DNA of 64,000 nucleotides from Rhizorhapis sp036570425 (GTDB taxonomy: Bacteria > Pseudomonadota > Alphaproteobacteria > Sphingomonadales > Sphingomonadaceae): NCBI GenBank assembly GCA_036570425.1, contig DATCYF010000022.1:167867-231866 (forward strand), given 5' to 3'. The stretch's first letter is position 1, and each line of letters opens with the position of its first letter. Below the pieces are notes generated by a model. It did no database searches. It worked only from the letters and a program-made list of their open reading frames with translations, and had not been told where the DNA came from. Positions 51,734 through 60,595 of the stretch are shown in pieces. Made by a program: the position numbers and the translations under genes.

Positions 51734-53152
51734 ATGAGCGAAACCGGCACAGCCGATCCGGCGCAGCAGCCCGAAGACGACATTCTGCCCCACGACACAA
51801 GACTCGACGAAGACGACCGGCTGAAGCCCGAATTTGTTTCGGCTGTGCTCGATCATGTCGATGAAGGACATGCCGAGGAAGTGCGCGACCTCGTCCGCCC
51901 TCTGCACCCCGCTGACATCGCTGACCTGTTTGAACTGACCCCATCCGATCAAAGGGGTGCATTGGCCACTGCCCTGGGCGACCTGGTCACGGCAGAGGTA
52001 ATGTCGGAACTCAATGACTATGTCCGCGATGACCTGATCGGCGCGCTTGCCCCGGAGCAAGTGGCCGAAATCGCCACTCAGCTCGATACCGATGACGCCG
52101 TCGCGATTATCGAGGACATGGAGGAGGATGAACAGCAAGCCGTTCTTGAGGCGCTGCATCCCGAAGATCGCGCCGCCATTGAAGATGCGCTCTCTTATCC
52201 AGAGGAATCGGCCGGCCGCCTGATGCAGCGCGATCTGGTCGCGGTGCCCGAATATATGACGGTTGGTCAGGTGATCGACTATCTGCGTGAACATAACGAC
52301 CTTACCACTGATTTCTGGGAAATCTTCGTGGTGGACGAGCAACACAAACCCATCGGCACTTGTCAGTTGAGCTGGGTTCTCCGCTGCCCGCGCGGCATTC
52401 CGCTCTCCGATGTAATGAAACGCGAGCAAACCCTTATCCCAGTGGATATGGATCAGGAGGAGGTAGCTCTCCGTTTTCAGAAATATGCGTTGATTTCAGC
52501 CGCTGTTGTCGACGGCAATGGCCGCCTGGTCGGCATGATTACGGTCGATGACATTGTTCACATCATCCAGGAGGAAGCGGGTGAGGACATATTGCGGCTG
52601 TCGGGTGCTGGCGAAGGCGACATCAACCAGCCGATCCTGATGACGGTCCGCACGCGCCTTTCCTGGCTGATCGTCAATCTGGGCACTGCCGTCATAACCG
52701 CTTCAGTCGTCGGCCTGTTTCAGGAGACGATCTCCCGATATGTCGTTCTGGCCGTACTGATGCCGATCGTGTCCGGCATGGGTGGGAATGCGGGTACGCA
52801 AACCATGGCTGTTGCTGTACGAGCCCTGGCCACCAACCAGCTCACCAGTTCCAATACCATACGCCAGATCGCCCGCGAGTTCCGGATCGCCAGCGCCAAC
52901 GGCCTTTCGCTTGGCTTGCTGATCGGCATTGCGACAACGTTGATCTATGGCAATCTGGATTTGGGAATCGTGATTGCGCTTTCCATGCTGATCAATAACC
53001 TGGTCGCCGGTCTTGCGGGCATATTAGTGCCGGTGACGCTGGAAAAGGCAGGCGTGGACCCCGCCGTTTCATCAGCTGTGTTTGTGACCACCACAACCGA
53101 CGTGATGGGCTTCTTTTCCTTTCTGGGGCTGGCGACAGTCTGGGGCCTGTAG
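51734..53152 (+). CDS. mgtE: Magnesium transporter MgtE
   Basis: A 472-residue protein with an N-terminal superhelical domain (residues ~30-150), a CBS pair (DLVAVPEYMTVGQVIDYL; LIPVDMDQEEVALRF) and a C-terminal five-segment channel with the pore region NAGTQTMAVAVRAL. The cytosolic domains gate the channel by sensing Mg2+. ATG 51734 is preceded by AGGAGG. It is divergent from the cyclophilin gene. Confidence 0.94.
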   Translation: MSETGTADPAQQPEDDILPHDTRLDEDDRLKPEFVSAVLDHVDEGHAEEVRDLVRPLHPADIADLFELTPSDQRGALATALGDLVTAEVMSELNDYVRDDLIGALAPEQVAEIATQLDTDDAVAIIEDMEEDEQQAVLEALHPEDRAAIEDALSYPEESAGRLMQRDLVAVPEYMTVGQVIDYLREHNDLTTDFWEIFVVDEQHKPIGTCQLSWVLRCPRGIPLSDVMKREQTLIPVDMDQEEVALRFQKYALISAAVVDGNGRLVGMITVDDIVHIIQEEAGEDILRLSGAGEGDINQPILMTVRTRLSWLIVNLGTAVITASVVGLFQETISRYVVLAVLMPIVSGMGGNAGTQTMAVAVRALATNQLTSSNTIRQIAREFRIASANGLSLGLLIGIATTLIYGNLDLGIVIALSMLINNLVAGLAGILVPVTLEKAGVDPAVSSAVFVTTTTDVMGFFSFLGLATVWGL

Positions 53153-53203
53153 TGGGTTCAGACCCCACTTGACCGCTCTGCCGCCTAATTCCATCTAGGG
53201 ATC

Positions 53204-53605
53204 ATGCCCCTGCACATGACCAAAATCGCCTTTGAGTGCGAAAGCGCTGCGGATTTGCGCGATTGGCTGGAATCGCATGCTGGCGAAGGAGAAGCACATC
53301 TCACCACCCGCTACCTGCCCAAACGACAGGCGGAGATGACAGGCGGCTCCCTGTACTGGATATTGAACCACCGGATAATCGGCCGAAGTCCTCTTCTCGG
53401 CTTTACCGACGCGCCGGGCGGCCGCATCTGGATACGGCTTGAGCCCCGACTGATTTCCGTGCGCTCACAAGTTCGGCGCGCGCATCAGGGCTGGCGCTAT
53501 CTGGCCGACGAAGATGCTCCGCCCGATCTGGATGGGCATGAAGACGATATCACGAAAATGCCTGCCCGGCTGCTTAGCGAACTGACACGCCTTGGGCTTG
53601 TTTAG
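53204..53605 (+). CDS. DUF1489 family protein
   Basis: A 133-residue protein with the DUF1489 pattern (RYLPKRQAEMTGGSLYWILNHRIIGRSPLLGF, then ISVRSQVRRAHQGWRYL). The family is spread through alphaproteobacteria and lacks an assigned function to my knowledge. It lies 50 bp after mgtE and is convergent with eipA, 7 bp away. Confidence 0.85.
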   Translation: MPLHMTKIAFECESAADLRDWLESHAGEGEAHLTTRYLPKRQAEMTGGSLYWILNHRIIGRSPLLGFTDAPGGRIWIRLEPRLISVRSQVRRAHQGWRYLADEDAPPDLDGHEDDITKMPARLLSELTRLGLV

Positions 53606-53612
53606 GCAAGCG

Positions 53613-54383
53613 CTAGAATGGCAGCCAGTTCTGCTTTTCCGTGAATTTCATATAGCCGATATTGGCGCCGAGCCGGTATCCAACCCCTAAACGGATGGGG
53701 ATCAGGACAACATCGCCGCGCCGTAAATAGCTGGCCGTGAAGCCTCCAACCAGATAGGCCGCGCCCTCGCCTGCAGGAAAGCGATTGAACAGTTCCTGTG
53801 TATCATAGAGGTTATAGACAAGCACAAAGCTTTTGGATGCGTTGCCGCCTACGTCGAATCCCACTGACGGGCCGGTCCAATAGACGTCGCGCTGTCCTTC
53901 GATCTTGTGAAACAAGGTGCCTGAACCATAACGCAGGCCAACGACGAATGCGCCGCTCGCCTCTCGCCCGGCGATGTAAGCGTTGGGTTCGCCCTGATCC
54001 TGGAGGATTTTCTCGATGAGGCCTGCCAGCCCTTCGGCGCCCTTGCCGAACACGCCTTCAGCCGCGCCGATCAGGTCATCCTTCTGGTACACGGCCGGAT
54101 TCGCCTCCGTAACGGGTGCTGTAGCCGGAACTGGAGCAGCGCTGGTCGCCGCCCGGTTTTCTGCCACGACGTTATCGCTGGCGGGCTGTTCGTTATAGAC
54201 ATTGCTGTCGACTGTTACATCCTGTCCCGGAGGAGTCGGATTGGCATTTTCGGACGGAAGCGGCGCCAAGTCAGCATCAATAGCCGTATTAGGATCGACC
54301 GCTCGAATCTGTGCCTGAGCGGGCATCAGGCCCGCTGAAAATAGAGCGATCAGGCCGACCAGGCCTTTGGCTATAGGGTGCAT
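53613..54383 (-). CDS. eipA: DUF1134 protein (EipA family, envelope)
   Basis: A 256-residue exported protein. A signal peptide (LVGLIALFSAGLMPAQAQ) is followed by a low-complexity linker (~30-90) and the DUF1134 domain (ASGAFVVGLRYGSGTLF, GPSVGFDVGGNASKSFVLVYNLYDTQELF). EipA of Brucella is a periplasmic protein needed for envelope integrity. GGGGGA precedes the ATG. Confidence 0.87.
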   Translation of the reverse strand: MHPIAKGLVGLIALFSAGLMPAQAQIRAVDPNTAIDADLAPLPSENANPTPPGQDVTVDSNVYNEQPASDNVVAENRAATSAAPVPATAPVTEANPAVYQKDDLIGAAEGVFGKGAEGLAGLIEKILQDQGEPNAYIAGREASGAFVVGLRYGSGTLFHKIEGQRDVYWTGPSVGFDVGGNASKSFVLVYNLYDTQELFNRFPAGEGAAYLVGGFTASYLRRGDVVLIPIRLGVGYRLGANIGYMKFTEKQNWLPF

Positions 54384-54650
54384 GTTTGTAATCCCCCGAA
54401 AAAATAACAGCGCCGATTATCCTCTCGCTACATGAAACAGCAATGAACGGGCGGCCACCTGACTCGAATTTACGTTGGAACGCACATGAAGCGCGTGAAA
54501 CACCCGTTTATCTCGGGATTTCAGTGGTGTCCCATAAAAAATCATCATTGAAGCGACGGAGGGACCAAGACGTAGTTGATAAGGGCGATACACCCCGCTA
54601 TAGGCCCAATCCTTGAAAGCCAATGCGCCTCTGCTGCGCATAACCGATGC

Positions 54651-54743
54651 GGAGACGTGGGTGAGTGGCTGAAACCAGCGGTTTGCTAAACCGCCGTAGG
54701 GGTTAATTCCCTACCGAGGGTTCGAATCCCTCCGTCTCCGCCA
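54651..54743 (+). tRNA. tRNA-Ser (anticodon GCT)
   Basis: GGAGACG (54651-54657) pairs with CGTCTCC, leaving discriminator G and an encoded CCA at 54741-54743. The anticodon stem GCGGT/ACCGC surrounds loop TTGCTAA with GCT at 54685-54687, which reads AGC/AGU. The T arm has GTTCGAATC. A long variable arm (GTAGGGG...CCCTAC) is the tRNA-Ser hallmark. Accessory genes begin just downstream. Confidence 0.97.
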
Positions 54744-55071
54744 ACATCTCGATACGAATCAATGAGATGGGCCTCAAGGGGCCAGAAAATCCCCAGCTTC
54801 CGCGCCATTTTGCTGATTGCGACCGAACTCCAGAGACTGCCAAACACGCCGCAATCGGTCTCTGATCGGCTTTTGTCTCTTTTCACCCGAACCTCTGCTG
54901 AAAAGGTTCGGTTAGATAAATCGAATTATTCCAATGTGTTGTAAGTGAGGCGTGAATGAACGTTTTGGCCCCGCTCTCGTAGGCGGCTCTGGGCGGAGAA
55001 CCCGAGGTGGCATTTTGCAGCGTAGCTAGGGGTGAGTGCGGAAATTCGAGGTGATCGCTTCCCTGAAACGA
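54744..55071. other. 328-bp gap between tRNA-Ser and the nuclease gene
   Basis: No gene is supported. There is a perfect 8-base hairpin CCGAACCT/AGGTTCGG (54887-54911) with no T tract. No second copy of the tRNA 3' end was noticed here. Its content is likely the left end of an inserted region. Confidence 0.5.
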
Positions 55072-57669
55072 TCAGAAGTTGGCGCCGCAATCCGGACAGA
55101 CGACATTTGATACATGGTCAGCAATTGTTAGGTGGTACGTCATCTGCAATCCGTTCTTATGCAGTTCCGTGCCACATCCAAAGCAGGGCGTCCGCATTGA
55201 TGCGGAACCACAGTCTGAGCATCGGTAAAACCATTTGGCATTCCCGCGTTCGGTTCGTCCTTTTGTGACATCAGTATTCTCGTGAGCCTTGCCGCACGCG
55301 ATGCATAGGCTCGCATTGGACCGGCAGACCTCGGCCTTTTCGCCCCACTGATCATTTTGCCCAAATCCCTTCGCATCGATCCGCACGAACTCAGGTTCGG
55401 GAAACTCTGACTGAAGTTGGAGTGCAACAAGGCGGCGTAAATTCGTAGTCGAGGCACCAGCAGAGACGGGATCTGCTCCAAGCTGGATGCTACCGTTCTT
55501 GTGACCGGTTGGGTGGTCTTGTCCGTAGTTACAGTCTCTGCCCCAGATTAACGGCGAAGTTCTGTGCTCAACTGCTCCCTTGGCTGGGTGGAGTATGAAG
55601 ACGCGGTCGCCATCCTGACCATAATCCTTGGTGTCTACCAACAGCTTCAGCATATCGGCGAGCTCGCCATGCTTCCAGCGCGTGCGGAACTTCGCATCCA
55701 TCACGAGGCCGGAGTGCTGCTTGGCAAGGTTCCCAAATATTGATTGACGGAAGCCCCTCTCCAAGTCCGCTGCAGAGGCGGAGACGTTAAAGCGCAGCCG
55801 AAAGTCGGGACGGCGTCCGTTGGCCAACACGGGCTCAACATCCAGTTGGGCTGTCATACCGGGATGGTCACGCGTGAATTTGATCGTGAAGCTGTTATCT
55901 CGAGGCTCGCGCGATTGGGCCGAGAATGCCACCACATGCTCGACCCAATCTGACTGTGCAGTAAATCCGAAATCTTGCATCAGCACCGCGATGATCTTGA
56001 TCAGACACCATCGCTCGTAGAGCGCACTGGCATGCAGGATGTTGATGCGGCCGAGTTTTTCGAGTGTATCACCGCCGATGCCCGTGGTTTGCTCGAGGGC
56101 TACTACCCTCTGGAATGCCGCCAGAGCGCCCGCGTAGATTGGGTTCTGGACGAAACGCATTCCCATTGGGAACGTCGAACTAGCCGAAACCCCGAGACGA
56201 TCCCACGAAGCGTCCTGTCGGGCAAAGGCATTCTCGACGGCGCCGAGTGCTGCAAATGCGGTTGCGCCCTGTTCGGCACGAACTTCGAACTGACCTGCCC
56301 GGATCAGCGCGGCGTTTGCCTCCGCGCGATATTCTTGGCGTTCCTTGTTGGTGATCGGCCTGTGCCAGCCTTCGCGTACATAGCGCAAGCGGGAGGCTAT
56401 GCGTCGATCAAGCACTGGCGATTGAGGCTGGACCGCCGAGACCTTCGTAAACGTCGCTCTGCGTCCTGACTTGCCACTCGCCGTCGTAAAAGAGCTGACA
56501 CTTGCCTTACCCACCAATACCAAAGCGAGGCCCTTGTCGACACTCTGCGCCTCCCTCACAAGCTCATCAAGGCCATCGGGGAGCTGGGCGACACTGAACT
56601 GGAATTGCTCATCTCCGCCATACTGGCCGATGCTATCCAGATTTCGATAGAAAAAGCCTCCGCCTTTCCCCTCATATTTCTTGCCTACCGAAAAACGATA
56701 TTCGCGCTCGGAGGATCCCGGTTGGGTTGAGCCAGTTGCCCAGTTGGTAATCGCCTCCATGCGTCGTTGGATATCGGCAAGCTGGTTGTCGAAGATCTCC
56801 TGATCGACTTCGATCCGCTCAGTTGCGAGTAAATCTGCTGCGCGTGCCCTCTCGCGGCCAGACCGGGCGGCAAGGTGCCCCTGGTGACGCGACGAGGAGC
56901 GCGCAACGGACTGCGCCAGGCGTCGGCAATGCTGAACCATTCCTCGCAGGTAGCGATTCTCGGCTACGTCGGCGCTCTCTTCCGCCGCACGACCAGGATA
57001 AAGCCTTGCGCCAGGACGGCGCATGGCAGCCCGAAATGTTGCGGCGTTTGGACGCAGACGCGCTGGTGAGGTGAGCGCGGTGACCTCACGTATTTCTTGC
57101 GCAGGATGCTCAAGGACTCGGCCTGCGGCATCCGCGAACTCCGCAAGCGCCTCACAGATGTCGCGGCTGTAATCGGACCCAACTTCTCCCAAAGCCCCTG
57201 TTGGCTTTCCAATCGCAAGCCAGACCAGTTCGTCCTGAAAATCTTCGAGATACTCCTGCGCATGAGCGCGATCGAGTTCGTTTGCGACAGCGTCAATGAC
57301 CAGGGTTCGATAAGGACCAAGCGCCACCAAGAAAGTCCCGAACGAGCGGTGCATTTCGGATAGGTGTCTGTTACTTGGCTTGCTCCAGCCGGTGGCAGGA
57401 ATCCACCAGGCAGCGCCGTGATCATCGAGTACCCGAAGCCACGGGTGGCGTTCAGCTTGGGCATCAACAGTCGTGGGCTCGACGCTTGCGAGATCGCCGG
57501 ACAGTTGCAGCCCAACCCATGGCGCGAAATTCCGGAAAATCGAGACTTCGGCGTGTAGCGCGCCATCTCCAGCCGTGTCGATTTCAATAGGGTAGGTCGA
57601 TACCTCTATCCGCCGAGCCACGCCGGGCGAATCCCATTCGATCTCGAGATAGTGCGCCGCTACCCCCAT
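55072..57669 (-). CDS. McrC-like DUF2357 nuclease with cysteine-rich tail
   Basis: An 865-residue protein. The N-terminal ~300 residues match DUF2357, the N-terminal domain of McrC relatives. A PD-(D/E)xK core follows: RRPDFRLRF near residue 619 and GLVMDAKFR near 656, giving the D...DxK residues. The last ~85 residues have four CxxC pairs (CIAC, CSDC, CFGC, CPDC), likely two zinc ribbons. It starts 8 bp after the ATPase gene stop. In the McrBC family this subunit cuts nucleic acid when driven by the partner NTPase. Substrate here is unknown. Confidence 0.8.
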   Translation of the reverse strand: MGVAAHYLEIEWDSPGVARRIEVSTYPIEIDTAGDGALHAEVSIFRNFAPWVGLQLSGDLASVEPTTVDAQAERHPWLRVLDDHGAAWWIPATGWSKPSNRHLSEMHRSFGTFLVALGPYRTLVIDAVANELDRAHAQEYLEDFQDELVWLAIGKPTGALGEVGSDYSRDICEALAEFADAAGRVLEHPAQEIREVTALTSPARLRPNAATFRAAMRRPGARLYPGRAAEESADVAENRYLRGMVQHCRRLAQSVARSSSRHQGHLAARSGRERARAADLLATERIEVDQEIFDNQLADIQRRMEAITNWATGSTQPGSSEREYRFSVGKKYEGKGGGFFYRNLDSIGQYGGDEQFQFSVAQLPDGLDELVREAQSVDKGLALVLVGKASVSSFTTASGKSGRRATFTKVSAVQPQSPVLDRRIASRLRYVREGWHRPITNKERQEYRAEANAALIRAGQFEVRAEQGATAFAALGAVENAFARQDASWDRLGVSASSTFPMGMRFVQNPIYAGALAAFQRVVALEQTTGIGGDTLEKLGRINILHASALYERWCLIKIIAVLMQDFGFTAQSDWVEHVVAFSAQSREPRDNSFTIKFTRDHPGMTAQLDVEPVLANGRRPDFRLRFNVSASAADLERGFRQSIFGNLAKQHSGLVMDAKFRTRWKHGELADMLKLLVDTKDYGQDGDRVFILHPAKGAVEHRTSPLIWGRDCNYGQDHPTGHKNGSIQLGADPVSAGASTTNLRRLVALQLQSEFPEPEFVRIDAKGFGQNDQWGEKAEVCRSNASLCIACGKAHENTDVTKGRTERGNAKWFYRCSDCGSASMRTPCFGCGTELHKNGLQMTYHLTIADHVSNVVCPDCGANF

Positions 57670-57677
57670 CGGACGGG

Positions 57678-59957
57678 TCAGCGCAGCCAGTAGTTGACGA
57701 TGCCGTTGTTACCATCGGCCAAGCGGATCATGCGTCCAAGGTCGGCGACGCAGCTCGCTTCGAGATCGAGGCTTGTGCCTTCGAAGCGCCGTGTCAGCTC
57801 GGTGCGAAACTCGTCAAGGAGTTCACGGCGAGAGCGACCGCTGCCTGCGGGACGCGCGGTGTCAAAGGCAATCTTTGGCAGAATCTTGTGCTTGATGACA
57901 TTGTCCAGCGCCTCGTCAGGATTTATCCCAGCCACTTCCGCCGCGATCATGTATCCTTGCGACTGGCGAATGGCGCGAAGTCCGAACTCGACGCCGAGGG
58001 GGTCAAGATAGTCACGCGATAGATGCGAAAGGAAGGCAACGTTCGCGTCATGACGATTGAAGGCGGGATAGTCGCTGCGGACGCCGAAATCTTCAGGAGT
58101 CATGCGCAACTCCCCGAAGTGCGAAGGCAGGTTTTGGCTGGCTTCCTGGACTTCGGCTTCAATCGCGTCCCAGTCGGCCAGCATCGGGTTCCGGAAGCGA
58201 ACCACCTGCACGCGGTCTAGCACCTTGGGCGAAAGCTGGTGCGTGGTGTCGTCCATATTCACTGCGCCGAAGATCCACACGTTCTCTGGTAATGTGATCG
58301 AGGTGGGCATGCGCATCTGGGCCGCAAGCGAGCGCCGCAGTCGGCCGTGATGCACCAGAACGGATTCGTTGTCCGTGAAACCGCCTATACGGTGGAGTTC
58401 GGCATTGGCACGATCGTCTCGCAAGACATCTTCTAGAGTGGCGCCCTCGCTAAGCCCGGAGCGTCGCCGCGCTTCCGCCTCGATTTCCAGAAAAATCCCC
58501 TGCTCTACTACAACGTGACGCTCCTCGTCGGCAGTGTAGAGAGGGATCTCGGGTGCCTTCGTGCGGTTCTCAAGAAGACTGAGAAAATCGGCGAAGTAGT
58601 GCTCCACGCGCGCCAAGTTCATTTCGTCAAGGCAGATGAAGTGAGGCACATGCGGATCGCGCGAGGCAGCCTGTAAGGCGAGCAGAAAAGGCGTTGCCTG
58701 ATAGCTCCGTTCAATTGGATTGAAGTATCCGAGAAGATCTTCCGGGCCTGTCCAGTTCGGCTTCACAGGGATGATCGTGCATGTCCCGCCAATGGCCTTG
58801 GCTGCCGCCCGCACCAAACTTGTCTTGCCCGAGCCAGAATCCCCAGCCAGGACCACAAGGTCACGGGTGCGAAGCAACGCCAGAAAGTCACGAAGTTGGG
58901 CTTGTGAGTAGAGTAGGCCCTGTTCGGCCATCCGAGCCTGCAGCAAAGGCGCAAGCTTGGCGAAGCCACCGGGCAGAGCTTCCGCGAAATTGATCCCAAT
59001 GCGCGTATCTTCCAAAACGCCCATGTGGGGCATCAGCGCCGCCACATCCTCGGCGTCGACTAGTCCGAGCGCGATCAGCCTGTCGCCCTTCTCAGAGAGC
59101 AGCTCTTCCAAACGACGATAGGCGATTTCCATTGTGCTCTTCTCTTGTTCCACGGTTCGTTGGTAGGCGAGGAAGCTGTCTTGCGCGGCGACAAACTGGG
59201 CCTGCAGGACGTCGGCACTTCGCTCAGCCTCATCGCGGCGCTGGCGGTGGGATGAAAGTTCAGCCTCAATGTGGGCATGGGCCGCTGCGGCGTCCGCTTC
59301 TGCCAGTCGACGTGTCGCTGTAAGATTGTCGAGGGCCTTGTCGTTTTCATCCAGGCGGCGTGCCAGCTCCTCGTCCTCGTCGAGTACCAATTTGCGAAGG
59401 TATTCCTCGATTTCATCGCGCGCTAAAGTTGCGATCCGCCGAGCTGATTCAGTGCCAGTGACACTAACCTGCCAGTCGTCCGGGATTTCGCTCAGCGGAC
59501 GAAGCGTTCCAGGGCAAACCTTCAATTCCCAAGGATTTGCACGCTTCTGACGCTCCTTGATCGAAGCGAGTTCCAGTTCAGCAATTGCCCACTGTCCTCC
59601 TGATGTGACAGCGTGAAAATCTAGTATTTCGCGCGAACGCCCAGGCGGGACAAATGCTGCAGCTGGCCGAGGCCCAAGGGTATCGAGCGCGTCAGGCAAT
59701 GGTGGGTACAGTAGACCAATGCCAGTCGCTGGATGCTCGATATCGTCAAGAAGCCAAATACTGCCGCCCCCGTCTAAATCCTTGCACCATACTCGGCCGA
59801 TGACGCGGATGGGCTTACCTTCTGGCAAGTCCCAAATGAAGCGAAGCTCATCGAGTAGATCGGTGGGGCTGCGCTCAAGCGCATCCCTGAGCGCGGCACT
59901 ATCACCTCTGGCAGCCAAACCGGCTGGATAGGGTTTTCCCGTCTGAGGCTTTCTCAT
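57678..59957 (-). CDS. McrB-like AAA+ NTPase with coiled coil
   Basis: A 759-residue protein. Residues ~45-130 form a beta-rich, OB-like region (RVIGRVWCKDLDGGGSIWLL), residues ~180-290 a long acidic/basic coiled coil, and ~360-650 an AAA+ domain. Walker A is GDSGSGKTSL (372-381), Walker B ICLDEMNLARVEHYF (441-455), and NMDDTT (567-572) followed by LDR (580-582) corresponds to the McrB NxxD signature and arginine region. It should drive the DUF2357 nuclease encoded next. Coiled-coil McrB relatives define the CoCoNuT class; a GTP or ATP preference cannot be read. Confidence 0.82.
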   Translation of the reverse strand: MRKPQTGKPYPAGLAARGDSAALRDALERSPTDLLDELRFIWDLPEGKPIRVIGRVWCKDLDGGGSIWLLDDIEHPATGIGLLYPPLPDALDTLGPRPAAAFVPPGRSREILDFHAVTSGGQWAIAELELASIKERQKRANPWELKVCPGTLRPLSEIPDDWQVSVTGTESARRIATLARDEIEEYLRKLVLDEDEELARRLDENDKALDNLTATRRLAEADAAAAHAHIEAELSSHRQRRDEAERSADVLQAQFVAAQDSFLAYQRTVEQEKSTMEIAYRRLEELLSEKGDRLIALGLVDAEDVAALMPHMGVLEDTRIGINFAEALPGGFAKLAPLLQARMAEQGLLYSQAQLRDFLALLRTRDLVVLAGDSGSGKTSLVRAAAKAIGGTCTIIPVKPNWTGPEDLLGYFNPIERSYQATPFLLALQAASRDPHVPHFICLDEMNLARVEHYFADFLSLLENRTKAPEIPLYTADEERHVVVEQGIFLEIEAEARRRSGLSEGATLEDVLRDDRANAELHRIGGFTDNESVLVHHGRLRRSLAAQMRMPTSITLPENVWIFGAVNMDDTTHQLSPKVLDRVQVVRFRNPMLADWDAIEAEVQEASQNLPSHFGELRMTPEDFGVRSDYPAFNRHDANVAFLSHLSRDYLDPLGVEFGLRAIRQSQGYMIAAEVAGINPDEALDNVIKHKILPKIAFDTARPAGSGRSRRELLDEFRTELTRRFEGTSLDLEASCVADLGRMIRLADGNNGIVNYWLR

Positions 59958-60214
59958 GCTAATTAAGCTGCCACCGGCGCTGTTGTCTTGATGCGTACGC
60001 CGTCAGGACATGTGGCATATTGCCGGTTAAAAATATTAAGATTCAGCCTCATTTAGTTTTTGACATTACGCAGCGAGCTAGCGGTGCCGCAAGTGCCGAT
60101 TTAAGAAATTCTGCATCGTCCCTGATGGGAGGATTGGGCTCGAGGAACTCGGAATTTCATCCAATTTTACCCGGTCAGAATGACCGAGTTCCGGGCGCGC
60201 AGCAGACCTTTCCC

Positions 60215-60595
60215 TCACCCAAATACCGATGGATCCTGCTCTGCCCACGGTAGTTCGGAGGCCGCCGCCATCTCTTTCACCGACACGGCGGGGGGCACGC
60301 GGCGGATCAGTAGCTTGTCGAGCACGGTTGGCGCCAGATAAGCCAACCGTAGCATCCGCCCGACATAACGGTCCGAGACTCCCTCGGCATCGGCAATATC
60401 CTGGATCGTCGCCGCCGCCCCGCTTTCCAGCTTCCGCCGCCAGCTCCACGCCTTGGCGATCGCCTTCAGCACGTGCGGGTCGATCCCGCCACCGGTGTCG
60501 GGCGCCATGTCGGCTGGCGGGACGATCTTCGGACGCCCGTTGCGCTTGCGGATGGTGAGCGGGATGAACACCCGCATAGTGGTGGGCGCGCTCAT
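60215..60595 (-). CDS. Recombinase-associated helix-turn-helix protein
   Basis: A 126-residue protein with a ParB/sigma-like helix-turn-helix (IQDIADAEGVSDRYVGRMLRLAYL) after a basic N-terminus (MRVFIPLTIRKRNGRP). ATG 60595 overlaps the recombinase stop (ATGA). It is the last gene of the recombinase operon and may regulate or aid recombination, a guess from position. Confidence 0.7.
   Translation of the reverse strand: MSAPTTMRVFIPLTIRKRNGRPKIVPPADMAPDTGGGIDPHVLKAIAKAWSWRRKLESGAAATIQDIADAEGVSDRYVGRMLRLAYLAPTVLDKLLIRRVPPAVSVKEMAAASELPWAEQDPSVFG

Noticed and set aside
53150..53168. Six-base hairpin after mgtE as a terminator
   Set aside because: The stem is short and no T tract follows.
54686..54886. 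Short open frame overlapping tRNA-Ser
   Set aside because: It would be read across the tRNA, whose cloverleaf is complete; no family match was seen.
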